Below, piece by piece: positions 1 through 9,525 of a stretch of DNA of 64,000 bases. The translations under genes were made by a program, and so were the position numbers. Origin of the DNA: Marinobacter panjinensis (GTDB lineage: Bacteria; Pseudomonadota; Gammaproteobacteria; Pseudomonadales; Oleiphilaceae). The notes under the pieces are model-generated. The model had not been told where the DNA came from. It did not search any database and was given only the letters and a program-made list of their open reading frames with translations. The stretch is from positions 1,984,001-2,048,000 of the forward strand of contig NZ_SZYH01000001.1 of the NCBI RefSeq assembly GCF_005298175.1, in the 5' to 3' direction. How positions within the stretch are numbered: the first letter of the stretch is position 1; each line of letters starts with the position of its first letter.

Positions 1-828
1 CGGGACCTGACCATCAATGCCATGGCAAAGACCACCGAAGGCGAACTGGTAGACCCTTTCGGCGGCCGTGAGGACGTCCAGGCGCGCAGCCTGCGCCACG
101 TGTCCGAAGCCTTTGCTGAAGACCCCTTGCGAATTCTCCGCACGGCACGTTTCGCGGCCCGGCTGCAGCCCCTGGGATTCACCGTGGCGGAACCCACCAT
201 GGCGCTGATGCGGCAGATGGTGAAAAACGGGGAAGTTGAACATCTGGTGCCGGAACGGGTCTGGCAGGAAATCCAGCGGGCACTGCATGAAAACGAACCC
301 GGTACCTTCTTCGAAGTACTCCGGGATTGCGGTGCGCTGGCAACCATTGTTCCGGAACTGGACCGGGACGATGCCTTGTCAGTCGCACTATCTGCCCTGC
401 GTTGTGTACACAACAGCGAAGCTGAAACCAGCCCCCGCTTCGCTGCGCTGATGTCGTCACTGACACCAGATGAGGCCCGCAACCGGGCTGCGCAACTGAA
501 AGCCCCGAATGACTGCCAGGACCTGGCCCGGCTCACCACCAGCCTGCTGCCACAGATCCGCGCCATGACCAGCTACCGGGCAGAATCTCTGCTTGAGGTG
601 CTGGATGAGGCCGATGTCTGGCGCCGTGCTGACCGGTTTGCCGAACTGCTACAGACACTGAACTGCGCCCTGCCCGACACCGAGCAGAAAAAACTGGGCT
701 GGCTGGAATCGGCACAGCACGCAGCCACAGGTGTTCAGGCAAAGGACTTGATGGCGCAGGGTTACCGGGGAAAAGACCTGGGCCGGGCAATCCGAAACGA
801 GCGGTTGCGGCGTATTTCCGAGCTCTAA
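1..828 (+). CDS. cca: CCA-adding tRNA nucleotidyltransferase, 3' part (5' end outside window)
   Basis: Adds or repairs the 3' CCA of tRNAs. The reading frame is open from base 1 (RDLTINAMA), so the nucleotidyltransferase head containing the metal-binding GSxxR/DxD motifs lies before the window; the 275 visible codons hold the neck, body and tail. The segments ARSLRHVSEAF, EDPLRILRTARFAAR and VPERVWQEI are typical class II CCA enzyme motifs. Where E. coli Cca carries its HD phosphohydrolase (HTLM and HDLGKG), this protein has DDALS (bases 367-381) and an ALMSSLTP-type stretch (near 445-470), so the HD metal ligands are missing and the enzyme is probably a pure nucleotidyltransferase. The next gene starts 32 bases later on the same strand. 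A poly(A) polymerase is unlikely, because the tail lacks its basic extension. Confidence 0.9.
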   Translation, partial: RDLTINAMAKTTEGELVDPFGGREDVQARSLRHVSEAFAEDPLRILRTARFAARLQPLGFTVAEPTMALMRQMVKNGEVEHLVPERVWQEIQRALHENEPGTFFEVLRDCGALATIVPELDRDDALSVALSALRCVHNSEAETSPRFAALMSSLTPDEARNRAAQLKAPNDCQDLARLTTSLLPQIRAMTSYRAESLLEVLDEADVWRRADRFAELLQTLNCALPDTEQKKLGWLESAQHAATGVQAKDLMAQGYRGKDLGRAIRNERLRRISEL

Positions 829-860
829 CCTGAACCCCGACCGACACAGTGAGACACACC

Positions 861-1607
861 ATGGCATCACCGACACCAGTCGTGCTCATCACCGGAGCGG
901 CGCACCGCCTGGGCGCCCACACCGCCAGTCACCTCCACCAGCGCGGCTGGAACCTGGTGATCCATTACCGCTCGCGGGAAGCAGAAGCCAACAGGCTTCG
1001 CGACGACCTGAACAAAATCAGACCCGATTCGGCTGTCGTCATCCGGGCGGATCTCGCCCACCCTGGCGATATTGACCGTCTGGCAAACAAAGCAATCGCC
1101 GCCTGGGGGCGGCTTGATGGCCTGGTGAATAACGCCTCGGTGTTCTACCCCAACCCCACCCCGGAGGCCGATGCCGACGACTGGGACACCATCATGAACA
1201 CCAACCTGCGCGCGCCCTTTTTCCTGGGCCAGGCCTGCCTGCCCGCCCTGAAAGAATGCCGGGGAACCATCGTTAACATGATCGATATCTACAGCCAGCG
1301 CCCGCTGGCTAACCATCCGCTGTACTGCGCCAGTAAATCCGGCCTGGCATCACTGACCCTGTCCTGGGCGAAAGACCTGGCACCGGAAGTACGGGTGAAC
1401 GGCGTTTCCCCGGGTGCCATCCTCTGGCCAGAAGGTGAGGCTGCCATCGATGAAAACTATCAGCAGGGTATTCTGGCCAAAACACCCCTGGCCCGCACAG
1501 GTTCACCGGACGACATCGCCGGCGCCATTGCCTTTTTCCTGTGTGATGCACCTTTTGTGACCGGCCAGATCCTGGCGGTGGATGGCGGCCGCAGCCTTAA
1601 TATGTAG
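861..1607 (+). CDS. Pteridine reductase-like short-chain dehydrogenase
   Basis: A classical SDR of 248 residues with an N-terminal Rossmann motif TGAAHRLGA. The arginine in place of the usual glycine-rich pattern is typical of pteridine reductase (PTR1/FolM-type) enzymes that reduce dihydrobiopterin or dihydrofolate with NADPH. Also visible are the NNAS motif, the catalytic Tyr-Lys pair in YCASKSG, and the C-terminal VTGQILAVDGGRS. I chose ATG 861 over the in-frame GTG at 849 because homologous SDRs begin only a few residues before the beta-1 strand; the ribosome site is weak for both. It sits between cca and a thiolase, both on the same strand. The substrate is inferred from the family only; a general ketoacyl reductase is the alternative. 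Confidence 0.78.
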   Translation: MASPTPVVLITGAAHRLGAHTASHLHQRGWNLVIHYRSREAEANRLRDDLNKIRPDSAVVIRADLAHPGDIDRLANKAIAAWGRLDGLVNNASVFYPNPTPEADADDWDTIMNTNLRAPFFLGQACLPALKECRGTIVNMIDIYSQRPLANHPLYCASKSGLASLTLSWAKDLAPEVRVNGVSPGAILWPEGEAAIDENYQQGILAKTPLARTGSPDDIAGAIAFFLCDAPFVTGQILAVDGGRSLNM

Positions 1608-1697
1608 GCAGGTTACACTTGCTCGCTTTGGCCCACTCCAGCTTTCCGATACAATGCGTGCAGCTTTTTAATCCTGCCTGAGAACCGGAGAGAACCC

Positions 1698-2876
1698 ATG
1701 CGTGATGTTGTTATCGTAGCCGCCAAACGTACCGCCGTCGGCAGCTTTGGCGGCGGGCTTTCCAGCCTTCGCGCCGACCAGCTCGGCAGCGCCGTTATCA
1801 AGGCCCTGCTGGAAGAGTCCGGCGTTGCCGCCGACCAGGTCAACGAAGTGGTGCTGGGCCAGGTGCTGACAGCTGGCTGCGGCCAGAACCCGGCGCGCCA
1901 AGCTTCCATCAATGCAGGCATTCCCGCCTCGGTGCCAGCCATGACGATCAACAAGGTGTGCGGCTCCGGCCTCAAGGCCGTACATATGGCGGTTCAGGCC
2001 ATCCGCTGTGGCGACGCCGAGCTGATGATCGCAGGCGGCCAGGAAAGCATGAGCCAGGCACCCCACGTGCTTCCCAATAGCCGCAACGGCCAGCGTATGG
2101 GTAACTGGAACATGGTGGACACCATGATTTCCGACGGCCTGTGGGACGCCTTCAATGACTATCACATGGGTGTGACCGCGGAAAACATCGTGGAAAAATA
2201 CGGCATCAGCCGCGAAGAGCAGGACGAGTTTGCCGCGGCCTCCCAGCAAAAAGCCTCTGCCGCAAGGGATGCCGGTTATTTCGACAGCCAGATTGTTCCT
2301 GTCACCATTCCCCAGCGCAAGGGCGACCCGCTGATTGTGGACAAAGACGAGAGCCCCAGAGCGGGCGTTACCGCTGAAAGCCTGGGAAAACTACGGCCCG
2401 CGTTCAGGAAGGATGGAACCGTCACCGCCGGAAATGCGTCTTCCCTTAACGACGGCGCGGCCGCAGTGATTGTGTGCAGTGCTGACAAGGCAAAAGAGCT
2501 GGGGCTTACACCACTGGCGACCATCAGGGCCCACGCCAATGCGGGGGTTGACCCCACTATTATGGGCACCGGCCCGATTCCCGCCAGCCAGCGCTGCCTG
2601 AAACTGGCGGGCTGGTCGGTAGACGACCTGGACCTTGTCGAAGCCAACGAGGCATTTGCGGCCCAGGCCATTTCCGTTAACCGGGATCTTGGCTGGGACG
2701 CGGCAAAGGTCAATGTGAATGGCGGCGCCATTGCACTGGGCCACCCAATCGGAGCCTCCGGCTGCCGGATTCTGGTCAGCCTGCTACACGAAATGGCTCG
2801 CCGGGATGCCAAAAAGGGCCTGGCAACCCTGTGCATTGGCGGCGGCATGGGTGTAGCCCTGGCCGTTGAGCGCTGA
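1698..2876 (+). CDS. Acetyl-CoA C-acetyltransferase (thiolase)
   Basis: Biosynthetic-type thiolase of 392 residues, the normal length. It interconverts two acetyl-CoA and acetoacetyl-CoA, feeding ketone-body, PHB or fatty-acid metabolism in the cytoplasm. The acyl-accepting cysteine is in KVCGSGL (residue about 88), the catalytic histidine in GHPIGASG (about 348) and the second cysteine in CIGGGMG (about 379). NEAFAAQA is also conserved. A GGAGAG ribosome site stands just before ATG 1698. No PHB synthase or reductase is adjacent, so AtoB-like and PhaA-like roles cannot be separated here. Confidence 0.9.
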   Translation: MRDVVIVAAKRTAVGSFGGGLSSLRADQLGSAVIKALLEESGVAADQVNEVVLGQVLTAGCGQNPARQASINAGIPASVPAMTINKVCGSGLKAVHMAVQAIRCGDAELMIAGGQESMSQAPHVLPNSRNGQRMGNWNMVDTMISDGLWDAFNDYHMGVTAENIVEKYGISREEQDEFAAASQQKASAARDAGYFDSQIVPVTIPQRKGDPLIVDKDESPRAGVTAESLGKLRPAFRKDGTVTAGNASSLNDGAAAVIVCSADKAKELGLTPLATIRAHANAGVDPTIMGTGPIPASQRCLKLAGWSVDDLDLVEANEAFAAQAISVNRDLGWDAAKVNVNGGAIALGHPIGASGCRILVSLLHEMARRDAKKGLATLCIGGGMGVALAVER

Positions 2877-2883
2877 ATACCGG

Positions 2884-3348
2884 ATGCTGAACGTGGTGTT
2901 GTTTGAGCCTGAGATACCGCCGAATACCGGCAACATCATCAGGCTCTGTGCCAACACCGGCTGCCGTCTGCATCTGATTGAGCCCCTGGGTTTTACCCTG
3001 GAAGACAAGCAGATGCGGCGGGCTGGCCTGGATTATAGTGAGTATGCAACGGTCACAGTTCACCCCGACTTCACGACCTTTCTGGACAGCGAACGGCCTT
3101 CACGGCTGTTCGGGCTGACCACCAAGGGCTCCCGTGGATATCATGAAGTGACCTACCAGAGCGGTGATTACCTGATGTTCGGCCCTGAAACCCGGGGCCT
3201 GCCAGCAGGCATTCGCCAGGCGCTTCCGCAAGCACATTGCCTGAGAGTGCCGATGCGCCCGGAAAGCCGCAGCCTCAACCTTTCAAACACGGTTGCGCTG
3301 GTGGTCTATGAAGCATGGAGACAGCTTGATTTTGAAGGAGCTCAATAA
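2884..3348 (+). CDS. trmL: tRNA (cytidine/uridine-34 2'-O)-methyltransferase
   Basis: SPOUT-class methyltransferase of 154 residues that uses SAM to methylate the wobble ribose of tRNA-Leu isoacceptors. The N-terminus [17 protein letters not shown] matches the family start, which is why I place the start at ATG 2884 rather than at the TTG 18 bases upstream. The knot region is seen in FGPETRGLP and in [11 protein letters not shown] near the C-terminus, where SAM binds. It begins 7 bases after the thiolase stop, so the two are probably co-transcribed. Confidence 0.93.
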   Translation: MLNVVLFEPEIPPNTGNIIRLCANTGCRLHLIEPLGFTLEDKQMRRAGLDYSEYATVTVHPDFTTFLDSERPSRLFGLTTKGSRGYHEVTYQSGDYLMFGPETRGLPAGIRQALPQAHCLRVPMRPESRSLNLSNTVALVVYEAWRQLDFEGAQ

Positions 3349-4087
3349 TCATTACCGGCCGACGGTTCTGGCCTTGGCAGCAATGGTGCTGCTGTTTGCA
3401 TTCAGCGGCTACCCGAGCTACGGCGCCGCTGGTGAATCGGATGCCGGCACCCGGGTCATAACGACCCCCTCGACCACTTCCGAGGTATCGGTCGTATTTG
3501 GCAAAGACATTATCCAGCAGCTTTATACCAGCTGCGGCCTCACCATTCGCTACCTGGATGCTCCCGCAGCCCGTGCCGTGATGATGGCAGAAAAAAGCCA
3601 GTCCGATGGTGAACTGGCGCGAATCCCCATGGCCGTTAAAGAAAATGCCCCGCTGATTCCACTGAATACCCCCATCGAAGAGGCACGACTGGTCCCCCTT
3701 TTCCTTGACAGCAAATCCGCCAAAGCCCACTCCGACCTGACCGATAAACGAATCGGGTTTCTCAATGGCTACCGGATGATTGCTGCCGTGTTGCCGGAAG
3801 ATGCCACGCAGGTTGCCACCAGCGACACCTTTCAGCTGGTCAGTCTGCTTAAACGTAAACGGATTGATGTTGCGCTGACACTGGAGTGGGACGCGCTGGC
3901 CGCCAAACATCATAACCCGGACATGGTTATCGGTAATCCGCTACTGGAATCGCCCATCTACCACTGGGTCCACGAATCCCGGGAAAATGACATCCCCTGC
4001 CTTTCCGAAACACTCAACGACATGAAGGCCGACGGTGAGATTCAGCGAATAATCCGGGAAGGCATCGAATCGAGCTCACCAAAATAA
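3308..4087 (+). CDS. Orphan periplasmic solute-binding-like protein (SBP family 3 fold)
   Basis: About 259 residues. The N-terminus (KELNNHYRP followed by hydrophobic [12 protein letters not shown] and SGYPSYGAA) looks like a signal peptide, and the rest resembles the type 3 amino-acid-binding-protein fold seen in orphan proteins of marine and Pseudomonas-like bacteria: [12 protein letters not shown], a lobe-swapping [18 protein letters not shown], and a C-terminal [14 protein letters not shown]. No permease or ATPase gene is nearby, so a sensor or enzyme-like periplasmic role is as likely as transport. The start is uncertain: ATG 3308 overlaps trmL by 41 bases, and TTG codons at 3326 and 3332 are alternatives. 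A bidirectional terminator follows. Confidence 0.6.
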   Translation: MKHGDSLILKELNNHYRPTVLALAAMVLLFAFSGYPSYGAAGESDAGTRVITTPSTTSEVSVVFGKDIIQQLYTSCGLTIRYLDAPAARAVMMAEKSQSDGELARIPMAVKENAPLIPLNTPIEEARLVPLFLDSKSAKAHSDLTDKRIGFLNGYRMIAAVLPEDATQVATSDTFQLVSLLKRKRIDVALTLEWDALAAKHHNPDMVIGNPLLESPIYHWVHESRENDIPCLSETLNDMKADGEIQRIIREGIESSSPK

Positions 4088-4091
4088 AAAA

Positions 4092-4124
4092 CCCCACTGG
4101 CGTCTGCGCCAGTGGGGCTCTTTT
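4092..4124. terminator. Bidirectional intrinsic terminator
   Basis: A perfect 11-bp stem (4092-4102 with 4107-4117) with a 4-base loop TCTG. It is followed by CTCTTTT on the + strand and preceded by an A-run that reads as a T-run on the - strand. It lies between two convergent genes, the SBP-like gene and secB, and can serve both. Confidence 0.88.
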
Positions 4125-4141
4125 GCCAGGGCAAAGCAGAT

Positions 4142-4642
4142 TCAGTGAGTCTGCTCTTCCTTGGTTTCGCCTCCCGCCTCTTCCTGCTTGCGCTTCAGCG
4201 CCTGGGCATAGATGGCATCGAAGTTGACCGGTGCCAGCATCAGCGCCGGGAAGCTGCCCTTGCTGACCACCCCGTCGATGGCTTCCCGCGCATAGGGAAA
4301 CAGGATATTGGGGCAGTAGGCGCCCAGCATCTGGCCAAGTTGCGGACCTTCAATGCCTTTTACCAGGAACACACCGGCCTGCTGAATCTCGACGATATAG
4401 GCAACCTTTTCGTCGATTTTCGCCGTCACCGTCAGGGACAGAACCACTTCATACTGGTTGTCGCTGATCTTGTTATGGGAGGTGTTCAGATCCAGATTGA
4501 CCTGTGGCTTCCACTGCTCCTGAAAAACCGTGGGCGAGTTCGGAGACTCAAACGACAGATCCTTCACATAAATACGCTGAAGCGCAAACTGAGGTTGCGC
4601 CTGGTTTTCGTTGCCTGCTGCGGCCTGCTCATTTTCAGCCAT
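4142..4642 (-). CDS. secB: Protein-export chaperone SecB
   Basis: SecB tetramers hold unfolded preproteins and hand them to SecA at the Sec translocon. The 166-residue product has the family hallmarks FALQRIYVKDLSFE, WKPQVNLDL and the ILFPYAREAIDGVVSKGSFP block near the C-terminus, plus an acidic tail able to contact SecA. The length is normal. In enterics grxC lies between the rhodanese gene and secB; here there is no grxC, and the two genes are 142 bases apart on the same strand. Confidence 0.96.
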   Translation of the reverse strand: MAENEQAAAGNENQAQPQFALQRIYVKDLSFESPNSPTVFQEQWKPQVNLDLNTSHNKISDNQYEVVLSLTVTAKIDEKVAYIVEIQQAGVFLVKGIEGPQLGQMLGAYCPNILFPYAREAIDGVVSKGSFPALMLAPVNFDAIYAQALKRKQEEAGGETKEEQTH

Positions 4643-4784
4643 TTTCAGTCCTTTCTTCGATTAAGGGGGCAACCAGGGCCCGTTATAATATTGAACGCTG
4701 CCGGAACAGTTTAATGCCTGGCTCCGCCTGCTGTTGTGAAACAGTGCGACAGTTTACCCTTCAGTTCAAGGCCTGAGTAACCGG

Positions 4785-5201
4785 TTACTTCTTCACCAGC
4801 GGCAGGTTGCTGCCTTTCCAGTCGGCGATACCACCATCCAGACGGACCACATTGGTGTAGCCTTCAGCGTTCAGCTGCTTGACGGCCATGGCGGAATGCT
4901 GGCCCATCTTGTCGGCTACGATAATCTGCTTATCCTTGAACTTCTTCAGCTCCGACGCACGGCTTTTGATACTATTGAGGGGAATATTGATTGCACCGGT
5001 AATCCGGCCCTCGTTAAAATCCTTTCGGTCACGGATGTCGACGACAACAGCTTCATCGCGGTTGATCAGGTTTACTGCACTTTGTGCCGATATTTTCGCA
5101 CCGCCACGACGGGATTCCAGCACCAGAATGGCAAGCAGGAAAGCGACAAACAGAGACACCAGTATGTAATGGTTAACCGCGAATTCGAACACCCTTTCCA
5201 T
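4785..5201 (-). CDS. Membrane-anchored rhodanese-fold protein, catalytic Cys absent (YibN-like)
   Basis: 138 residues: one N-terminal transmembrane helix (about residues 12-28, ILVSLFVAFLLAILVL) followed by a cytoplasmic rhodanese domain (VVDIRDRKDFNEGRI, LDGGIADWKG). The active-site loop reads IVADKMGQHSA. Aligned on the usual VxCxxGxRS pattern, Asp stands where the sulfur-accepting Cys should be, so sulfurtransferase activity is not expected; E. coli YibN also lacks the canonical Cys position. I chose ATG 5201, which has AAGGTG ten bases upstream; the frame stays open for 23 more codons. It is divergent from gpmI, as in E. coli yibN/gpmI. Confidence 0.85.
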   Translation of the reverse strand: MERVFEFAVNHYILVSLFVAFLLAILVLESRRGGAKISAQSAVNLINRDEAVVVDIRDRKDFNEGRITGAINIPLNSIKSRASELKKFKDKQIIVADKMGQHSAMAVKQLNAEGYTNVVRLDGGIADWKGSNLPLVKK

Positions 5202-5347
5202 GAAAACACCTTGCTGAATAGTTTGTGGCGGGATTATACACACCCTGCCCCATTGACAGAAGATAACCAAGGTGGCCGACGGGTGCGAAACTGTTTAGAA
5301 TCAATGTTCGTTTTAGTAAATTTACCAAACTACCATCGGATTAAGTG

Positions 5348-6895
5348 ATGACTGCCACGCGTAAGCCTACTGCACTGATTATTCTTGACGGCTGGGGTCA
5401 CCGTGACCCGGCTGACGATAATGCCATCAGCAACGCCAATACGCCATTCTGGGATAAGCTCTGGAAAAATCAGCCAAAAACACTGATCAACACTTCCGGA
5501 ATGTTCGTTGGCCTGCCCCAGGGACAGATGGGCAATTCCGAAGTCGGCCACATGAATCTTGGCGCAGGACGGGTGGTTTATCAAAGTCTCACACGCATCG
5601 ACAAAGACGTGGAAGAAGGTACTTTTACGCAAAACCCAACTCTATGCGCCGCCATGGACAAGGCCATCAACAATGGTCGTGCCATTCACCTGATGGGGCT
5701 GCTATCCCCCGGCGGTGTGCACAGCCATGAGGATCACATCCTGGCTGCCGCTGAAATGGCTGCCGAGCGGGGCGCAAAAGAAGTCTACATCCATGCCTTC
5801 CTTGATGGCCGCGACATGCCGCCCCGCAGCGCCAAAGCCTCTCTGGAAAAAGCCGCCACCAAACTGAAGAACCTTGGTGTTGGCCGGGTAGCCTCCATAA
5901 TCGGCCGTTACTATGCAATGGACCGGGATAACCGCTGGGACCGGGTTGAACAAGCCTACAATGCCATGACCCTGGGAGAGGCCGAGTTCACCGTAGCCGA
6001 CCCGGTGACCGCTCTGGAACAGGCCTATGAACGGGGCGAGAATGACGAGTTCGTCAAGGCGACTCACATCAAGGCCAGCGGCGACACGGAAGGCACCATC
6101 AACGATGGCGATACCGTGATATTCATGAACTTCCGTGCTGACCGTGCCCGGGAAATGACACGTTGCTTTGTGGAAAAGGACTTCGAGGGCTTTGAACGCC
6201 GCAAACATCCGGAGCTGGCCGACTTTGTCATGCTCACGGAATACGCCGCCGACATCAAAGCCTCCTGCGCCTATCCGCCGGAGCAATTGACCAACGGCCT
6301 GGGCGAGTATGTATCCAACCAGGGCAAGACCCAACTGCGAATTGCCGAGACCGAGAAATACGCCCACGTTACCTTCTTCTTCAATGGCGGCATGGAAACC
6401 CCGTTCGAAGGTGAGGATCGCATTCTGGTGCCGTCACCCAAAGTCGCCACCTACGACCTGCAGCCAGAGATGAGCGCACCGGAAGTGACCGACAAACTGG
6501 TGGAAGCCATCAAGAGTGGCAAGTACGACCTGGTGGTGTGCAACTACGCCAATGGCGACATGGTTGGACATACCGGCAAGCTGGATGCCGCTATCAAGGC
6601 CGCTGAGTGTATTGACCAGTGCGTCTCCCGTGTCGCCGAAGCGCTTGAGGAAGTTGGTGGTGAGGCGCTGATTACGGCTGATCATGGCAACTGTGAGCAA
6701 ATGACCGACCCCAGTTCTGGCCAGGTTCATACTGCTCATACTATTGGTCCGGTACCACTGGTCTATGTAGGCCCCCGCAAGGTTACCCTCAAAGATGATG
6801 GCAACCTGAGCGATGTGGCACCTACCCTGTTAAGCCTGATGGGCCTTGAGCAACCGGCCGAAATGTCAGGCCACAGCCTGGTGGAGATCGATTGA
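5348..6895 (+). CDS. gpmI: 2,3-bisphosphoglycerate-independent phosphoglycerate mutase
   Basis: Mn-dependent enzyme interconverting 3- and 2-phosphoglycerate in glycolysis and gluconeogenesis. The 515-residue protein has the N-terminal metal site ILDGWG, the phosphoserine nucleophile in [15 protein letters not shown] (Ser about 64), the substrate loop DGRDMPPRS, and the C-terminal metal ligands in ADHGNCEQM and HTAHT. ATG 5348 is preferred to the overlapping GTG at 5345 because the family starts a few residues before ALIILDG. It shares four bases (TTGA) with the envC start. Confidence 0.96.
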   Translation: MTATRKPTALIILDGWGHRDPADDNAISNANTPFWDKLWKNQPKTLINTSGMFVGLPQGQMGNSEVGHMNLGAGRVVYQSLTRIDKDVEEGTFTQNPTLCAAMDKAINNGRAIHLMGLLSPGGVHSHEDHILAAAEMAAERGAKEVYIHAFLDGRDMPPRSAKASLEKAATKLKNLGVGRVASIIGRYYAMDRDNRWDRVEQAYNAMTLGEAEFTVADPVTALEQAYERGENDEFVKATHIKASGDTEGTINDGDTVIFMNFRADRAREMTRCFVEKDFEGFERRKHPELADFVMLTEYAADIKASCAYPPEQLTNGLGEYVSNQGKTQLRIAETEKYAHVTFFFNGGMETPFEGEDRILVPSPKVATYDLQPEMSAPEVTDKLVEAIKSGKYDLVVCNYANGDMVGHTGKLDAAIKAAECIDQCVSRVAEALEEVGGEALITADHGNCEQMTDPSSGQVHTAHTIGPVPLVYVGPRKVTLKDDGNLSDVAPTLLSLMGLEQPAEMSGHSLVEID

Positions 6896-8028
6896 TTGCG
6901 CGTCTGTGGCTGGTGCTGACACTGCTTGCAGCTGTCCCACCGGCACTGGCAGATCAACAGGTCACGCCTGGCCAGATCAAAGCACTCAGGGAAGAGATCG
7001 CCGACATCGACGATTGGCTGGCCGATGCGGAAGAGGATCGCTCGTCACTTGAGCGTCAGCTCTCGGGGCTGGAACAGGAGATAGGTCAACTTACCCGCGA
7101 ACGCAGGGAATTGCGCGAACAGGCCCGGGAGCAGCAACAGCGCCTCAACCAGCTGGGCGAGGAAGAAGCTGAACTGACCCGCACACTGGAAAGCCAGCGC
7201 GACAGCCTGAAAAAACAGATCCGTGCCGCCTGGATGGAGGGCGACGCGCCTGCCGTAAAAGTCCTGCTCAATGAGATTGACCCGGACAAGATCGCCCGCA
7301 CCATGACCTACTACGAATACCTCAGCCGCGACACCATCGACCGGCTGGAGGCGTTCGCCGCCAACCTTCGCCAGCTGAAAGAAACGCAGAAGCAGGTCAA
7401 GGCGGGCCGACTGCGACTGGCTGAGCTTGAGCAGAATGTTGCCGACCGCCAGCAGAAACTGAACAATAGCAAAAGCGAACGGGAACAGACTCTGGCAGCC
7501 CTCAAGGCAGACATCAGTGACCGCAGAAATGAACGCCAGGAGCTGGAAGCGGACCGCAACCGGCTGGAAAAACTGTTAAAAGAGGTGGAAGAGGCGATAG
7601 CCAACATTCCCACGCCCAACGAGTCAGATCCATTCGGATCGCTCAGAAACAAACTGCCCTGGCCAGCAGACGGCAAGATTGCCAGCAGTTTCGGGGACAG
7701 CTATGCCGGTGGCAAGCTGAGCTTCAACGGCCTGCTGATCAATACCGATGAGGCAAGCGACGTCAAAGCGGTTCACTACGGCCGCGTTGTCTTTGCCAAC
7801 TGGCTCAGAGGGTTTGGCCTGATGACCATCCTGGATCACGGTGACGGCTACATGACCCTCTACGGCCATAGCAGCAGCCTTTACACCAGCCCCGGGGACT
7901 GGGTGGAAGCTGGCGAGGCCATTGCCCAGGCAGGTCGCACCGGTGGCACTGACGATCCGGCCGTATACTTCGAAATTCGCCACAACGGCAAACCGGACAA
8001 CCCGCGGCGCTGGCTCGGCAACCGCTGA
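6892..8028 (+). CDS. envC: Murein hydrolase activator EnvC (LytM-like, degenerate)
   Basis: 378 residues: signal peptide ([16 protein letters not shown]), a long coiled coil rich in Glu, Arg and Gln (about residues 25-245), and a C-terminal LytM/M23 domain (about 260-378). EnvC activates the amidases AmiA and AmiB at the septum and is not itself a peptidase. Consistent with that, the zinc ligands are lost: the usual HxxxD region reads NGLLINTDE and the HxH motif reads VYFEIR, while the YGH of [10 protein letters not shown] remains. The TTG start overlaps the gpmI stop as TTGA; it is the only nearby start that keeps the basic residue of the signal peptide. Confidence 0.9.
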   Translation: MIARLWLVLTLLAAVPPALADQQVTPGQIKALREEIADIDDWLADAEEDRSSLERQLSGLEQEIGQLTRERRELREQAREQQQRLNQLGEEEAELTRTLESQRDSLKKQIRAAWMEGDAPAVKVLLNEIDPDKIARTMTYYEYLSRDTIDRLEAFAANLRQLKETQKQVKAGRLRLAELEQNVADRQQKLNNSKSEREQTLAALKADISDRRNERQELEADRNRLEKLLKEVEEAIANIPTPNESDPFGSLRNKLPWPADGKIASSFGDSYAGGKLSFNGLLINTDEASDVKAVHYGRVVFANWLRGFGLMTILDHGDGYMTLYGHSSSLYTSPGDWVEAGEAIAQAGRTGGTDDPAVYFEIRHNGKPDNPRRWLGNR

Positions 8029-8133
8029 ACCGGTTCGTGATACCCTAAAGGCTGACAAATCAGCCTGGTAACGCCATACTGTCGGGCAATACTCGGGAAG
8101 TAACCAGTCATCGGAATAACACAGGATATGTGA

Positions 8134-9525
8134 ATGAGACGGGTAAGACGTTTTAACCACGCCCCAACCATGAGCGCACTCGCCCTTGCCTCTTGTCTGA
8201 CCGCCCTTCCCGGCCTGATTCACGCCCAGGAAGCCGATGAAGAGACCCGGCGGCTGCTGGAGGGCATCCAGCATGGCGAACAGGTTGAAATAGAACTTCC
8301 CGACCCGGAAGAGCAACTGCCCCTTGACGACCTCCGCAAGTTTGCTGAAGTGTTTGGCCGCATCAAGGATGCCTACGTAGAAGAAGTGGATGATCGCAAG
8401 CTCCTGGAGAGCGCCATCAAAGGCATGCTGTCCGATCTTGACCCTCACTCCACGTACCTTGCCCCGAAAGACTACGAGCAACTGGAGGAAAGCACCTCCG
8501 GGGAGTTTGGTGGCCTGGGTATTGAAGTCGGCATGGAAGACGGTTTCGTGAAGGTCATTTCCCCCATTGACGATACACCTGCCCAGAAAGCCGGTGTGCA
8601 GGCGGGCGACCTGATCGTCAAACTGGGGGACCAGCCGGTCAAGGGCATGTCTCTGGAAGAAGCCGTCAAGCTGATGCGCGGCAAACCCGGCACCGTGCTC
8701 ACACTCACAATCGTCCGAGAAGGCGAATCCGCACCCATCGAAATCGATGTGGAACGCGCCATCATCAAAGTTACCAGCATCAAGTCCCGCATCATTGAAA
8801 ACGGCTACGGTTATGTCCGGATTACCCAGTTCCAGGCCGATACCGGTGCACAGTTCACTACGGCGCTTGAAAACCTTGAAAAGGAACACGGCAGTGACCT
8901 GGATGGCCTGGTAATCGACCTGCGTAACAACCCGGGCGGCATCCTGCAAGCTGCGGTTGAAGCGGCAGACGCGCTGCTTGACGAAGGCTTGATTGTTTAC
9001 ACCGAAGGACGGATCCAGAGCTCGCGCCTGCGTTTCAATGCCAAGCCAGGCAATGTGATGCCGAATACCGCCATTGTGGTTCTGATCAACGGTGGCTCCG
9101 CGTCTGCCTCGGAAATCCTTGCGGGCGCGCTGCAGGATCATGAGCGAGCGGTCGTCATGGGTACCCAGTCGTTCGGCAAGGGTAGCGTGCAGACGGTGAT
9201 CCCCCTGGATGAGACCCATGCCATCAAAATGACAACCGCCCGGTATTACACTCCGGATGGTCGCTCCATCCAGGCCAAGGGCATCAAGCCGGATATTGAA
9301 GTGAAGCCGGCTGAGCTGACGGAACTGGATAGCCAGCCGTTCTTCACAGAGGCGGACCTGAGCGGCCATCTTGAAGGTCAGGATGAGGGACAGGAGGCGA
9401 GCGAAGAGGATGGACAAGCTTCACCGGCAAGCAGGGACTTTCAGCTACGCTCGGCATTGAACCTGCTGAAGGGCCTGAGCATTCTCAATAAGCGCAACAA
9501 GACAGAACAGGAAAGCGCGGATTGA
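8134..9525 (+). CDS. ctpA: Carboxyl-terminal processing protease (S41 family)
   Basis: Periplasmic or secreted serine protease of 463 residues. A signal peptide ends at GLIHA-Q (about 32). Then come an N-terminal cap, a PDZ domain (about 115-190, containing GGLGIEV and GVQAGDLIVKL) and the S41 core with the serine in GGSASASEI (about 324-328) and the general-base lysine in SFGKGSVQ (349). The tail is Glu/Gly-rich and unstructured. Relatives trim tail-tagged proteins and cell-wall hydrolases; the gene order gpmI-envC-ctpA-yibQ suggests a link to peptidoglycan turnover. A 105-base gap separates it from envC, enough for its own promoter. Confidence 0.93.
   Translation: MRRVRRFNHAPTMSALALASCLTALPGLIHAQEADEETRRLLEGIQHGEQVEIELPDPEEQLPLDDLRKFAEVFGRIKDAYVEEVDDRKLLESAIKGMLSDLDPHSTYLAPKDYEQLEESTSGEFGGLGIEVGMEDGFVKVISPIDDTPAQKAGVQAGDLIVKLGDQPVKGMSLEEAVKLMRGKPGTVLTLTIVREGESAPIEIDVERAIIKVTSIKSRIIENGYGYVRITQFQADTGAQFTTALENLEKEHGSDLDGLVIDLRNNPGGILQAAVEAADALLDEGLIVYTEGRIQSSRLRFNAKPGNVMPNTAIVVLINGGSASASEILAGALQDHERAVVMGTQSFGKGSVQTVIPLDETHAIKMTTARYYTPDGRSIQAKGIKPDIEVKPAELTELDSQPFFTEADLSGHLEGQDEGQEASEEDGQASPASRDFQLRSALNLLKGLSILNKRNKTEQESAD

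Noticed and set aside
7624..9417. Open frame of nearly 600 codons on the - strand over ctpA and envC
   Set aside because: It is the shadow of ctpA and envC: no known motif, no ribosome site, and Arg/Gly/His-rich content typical of antisense reading.
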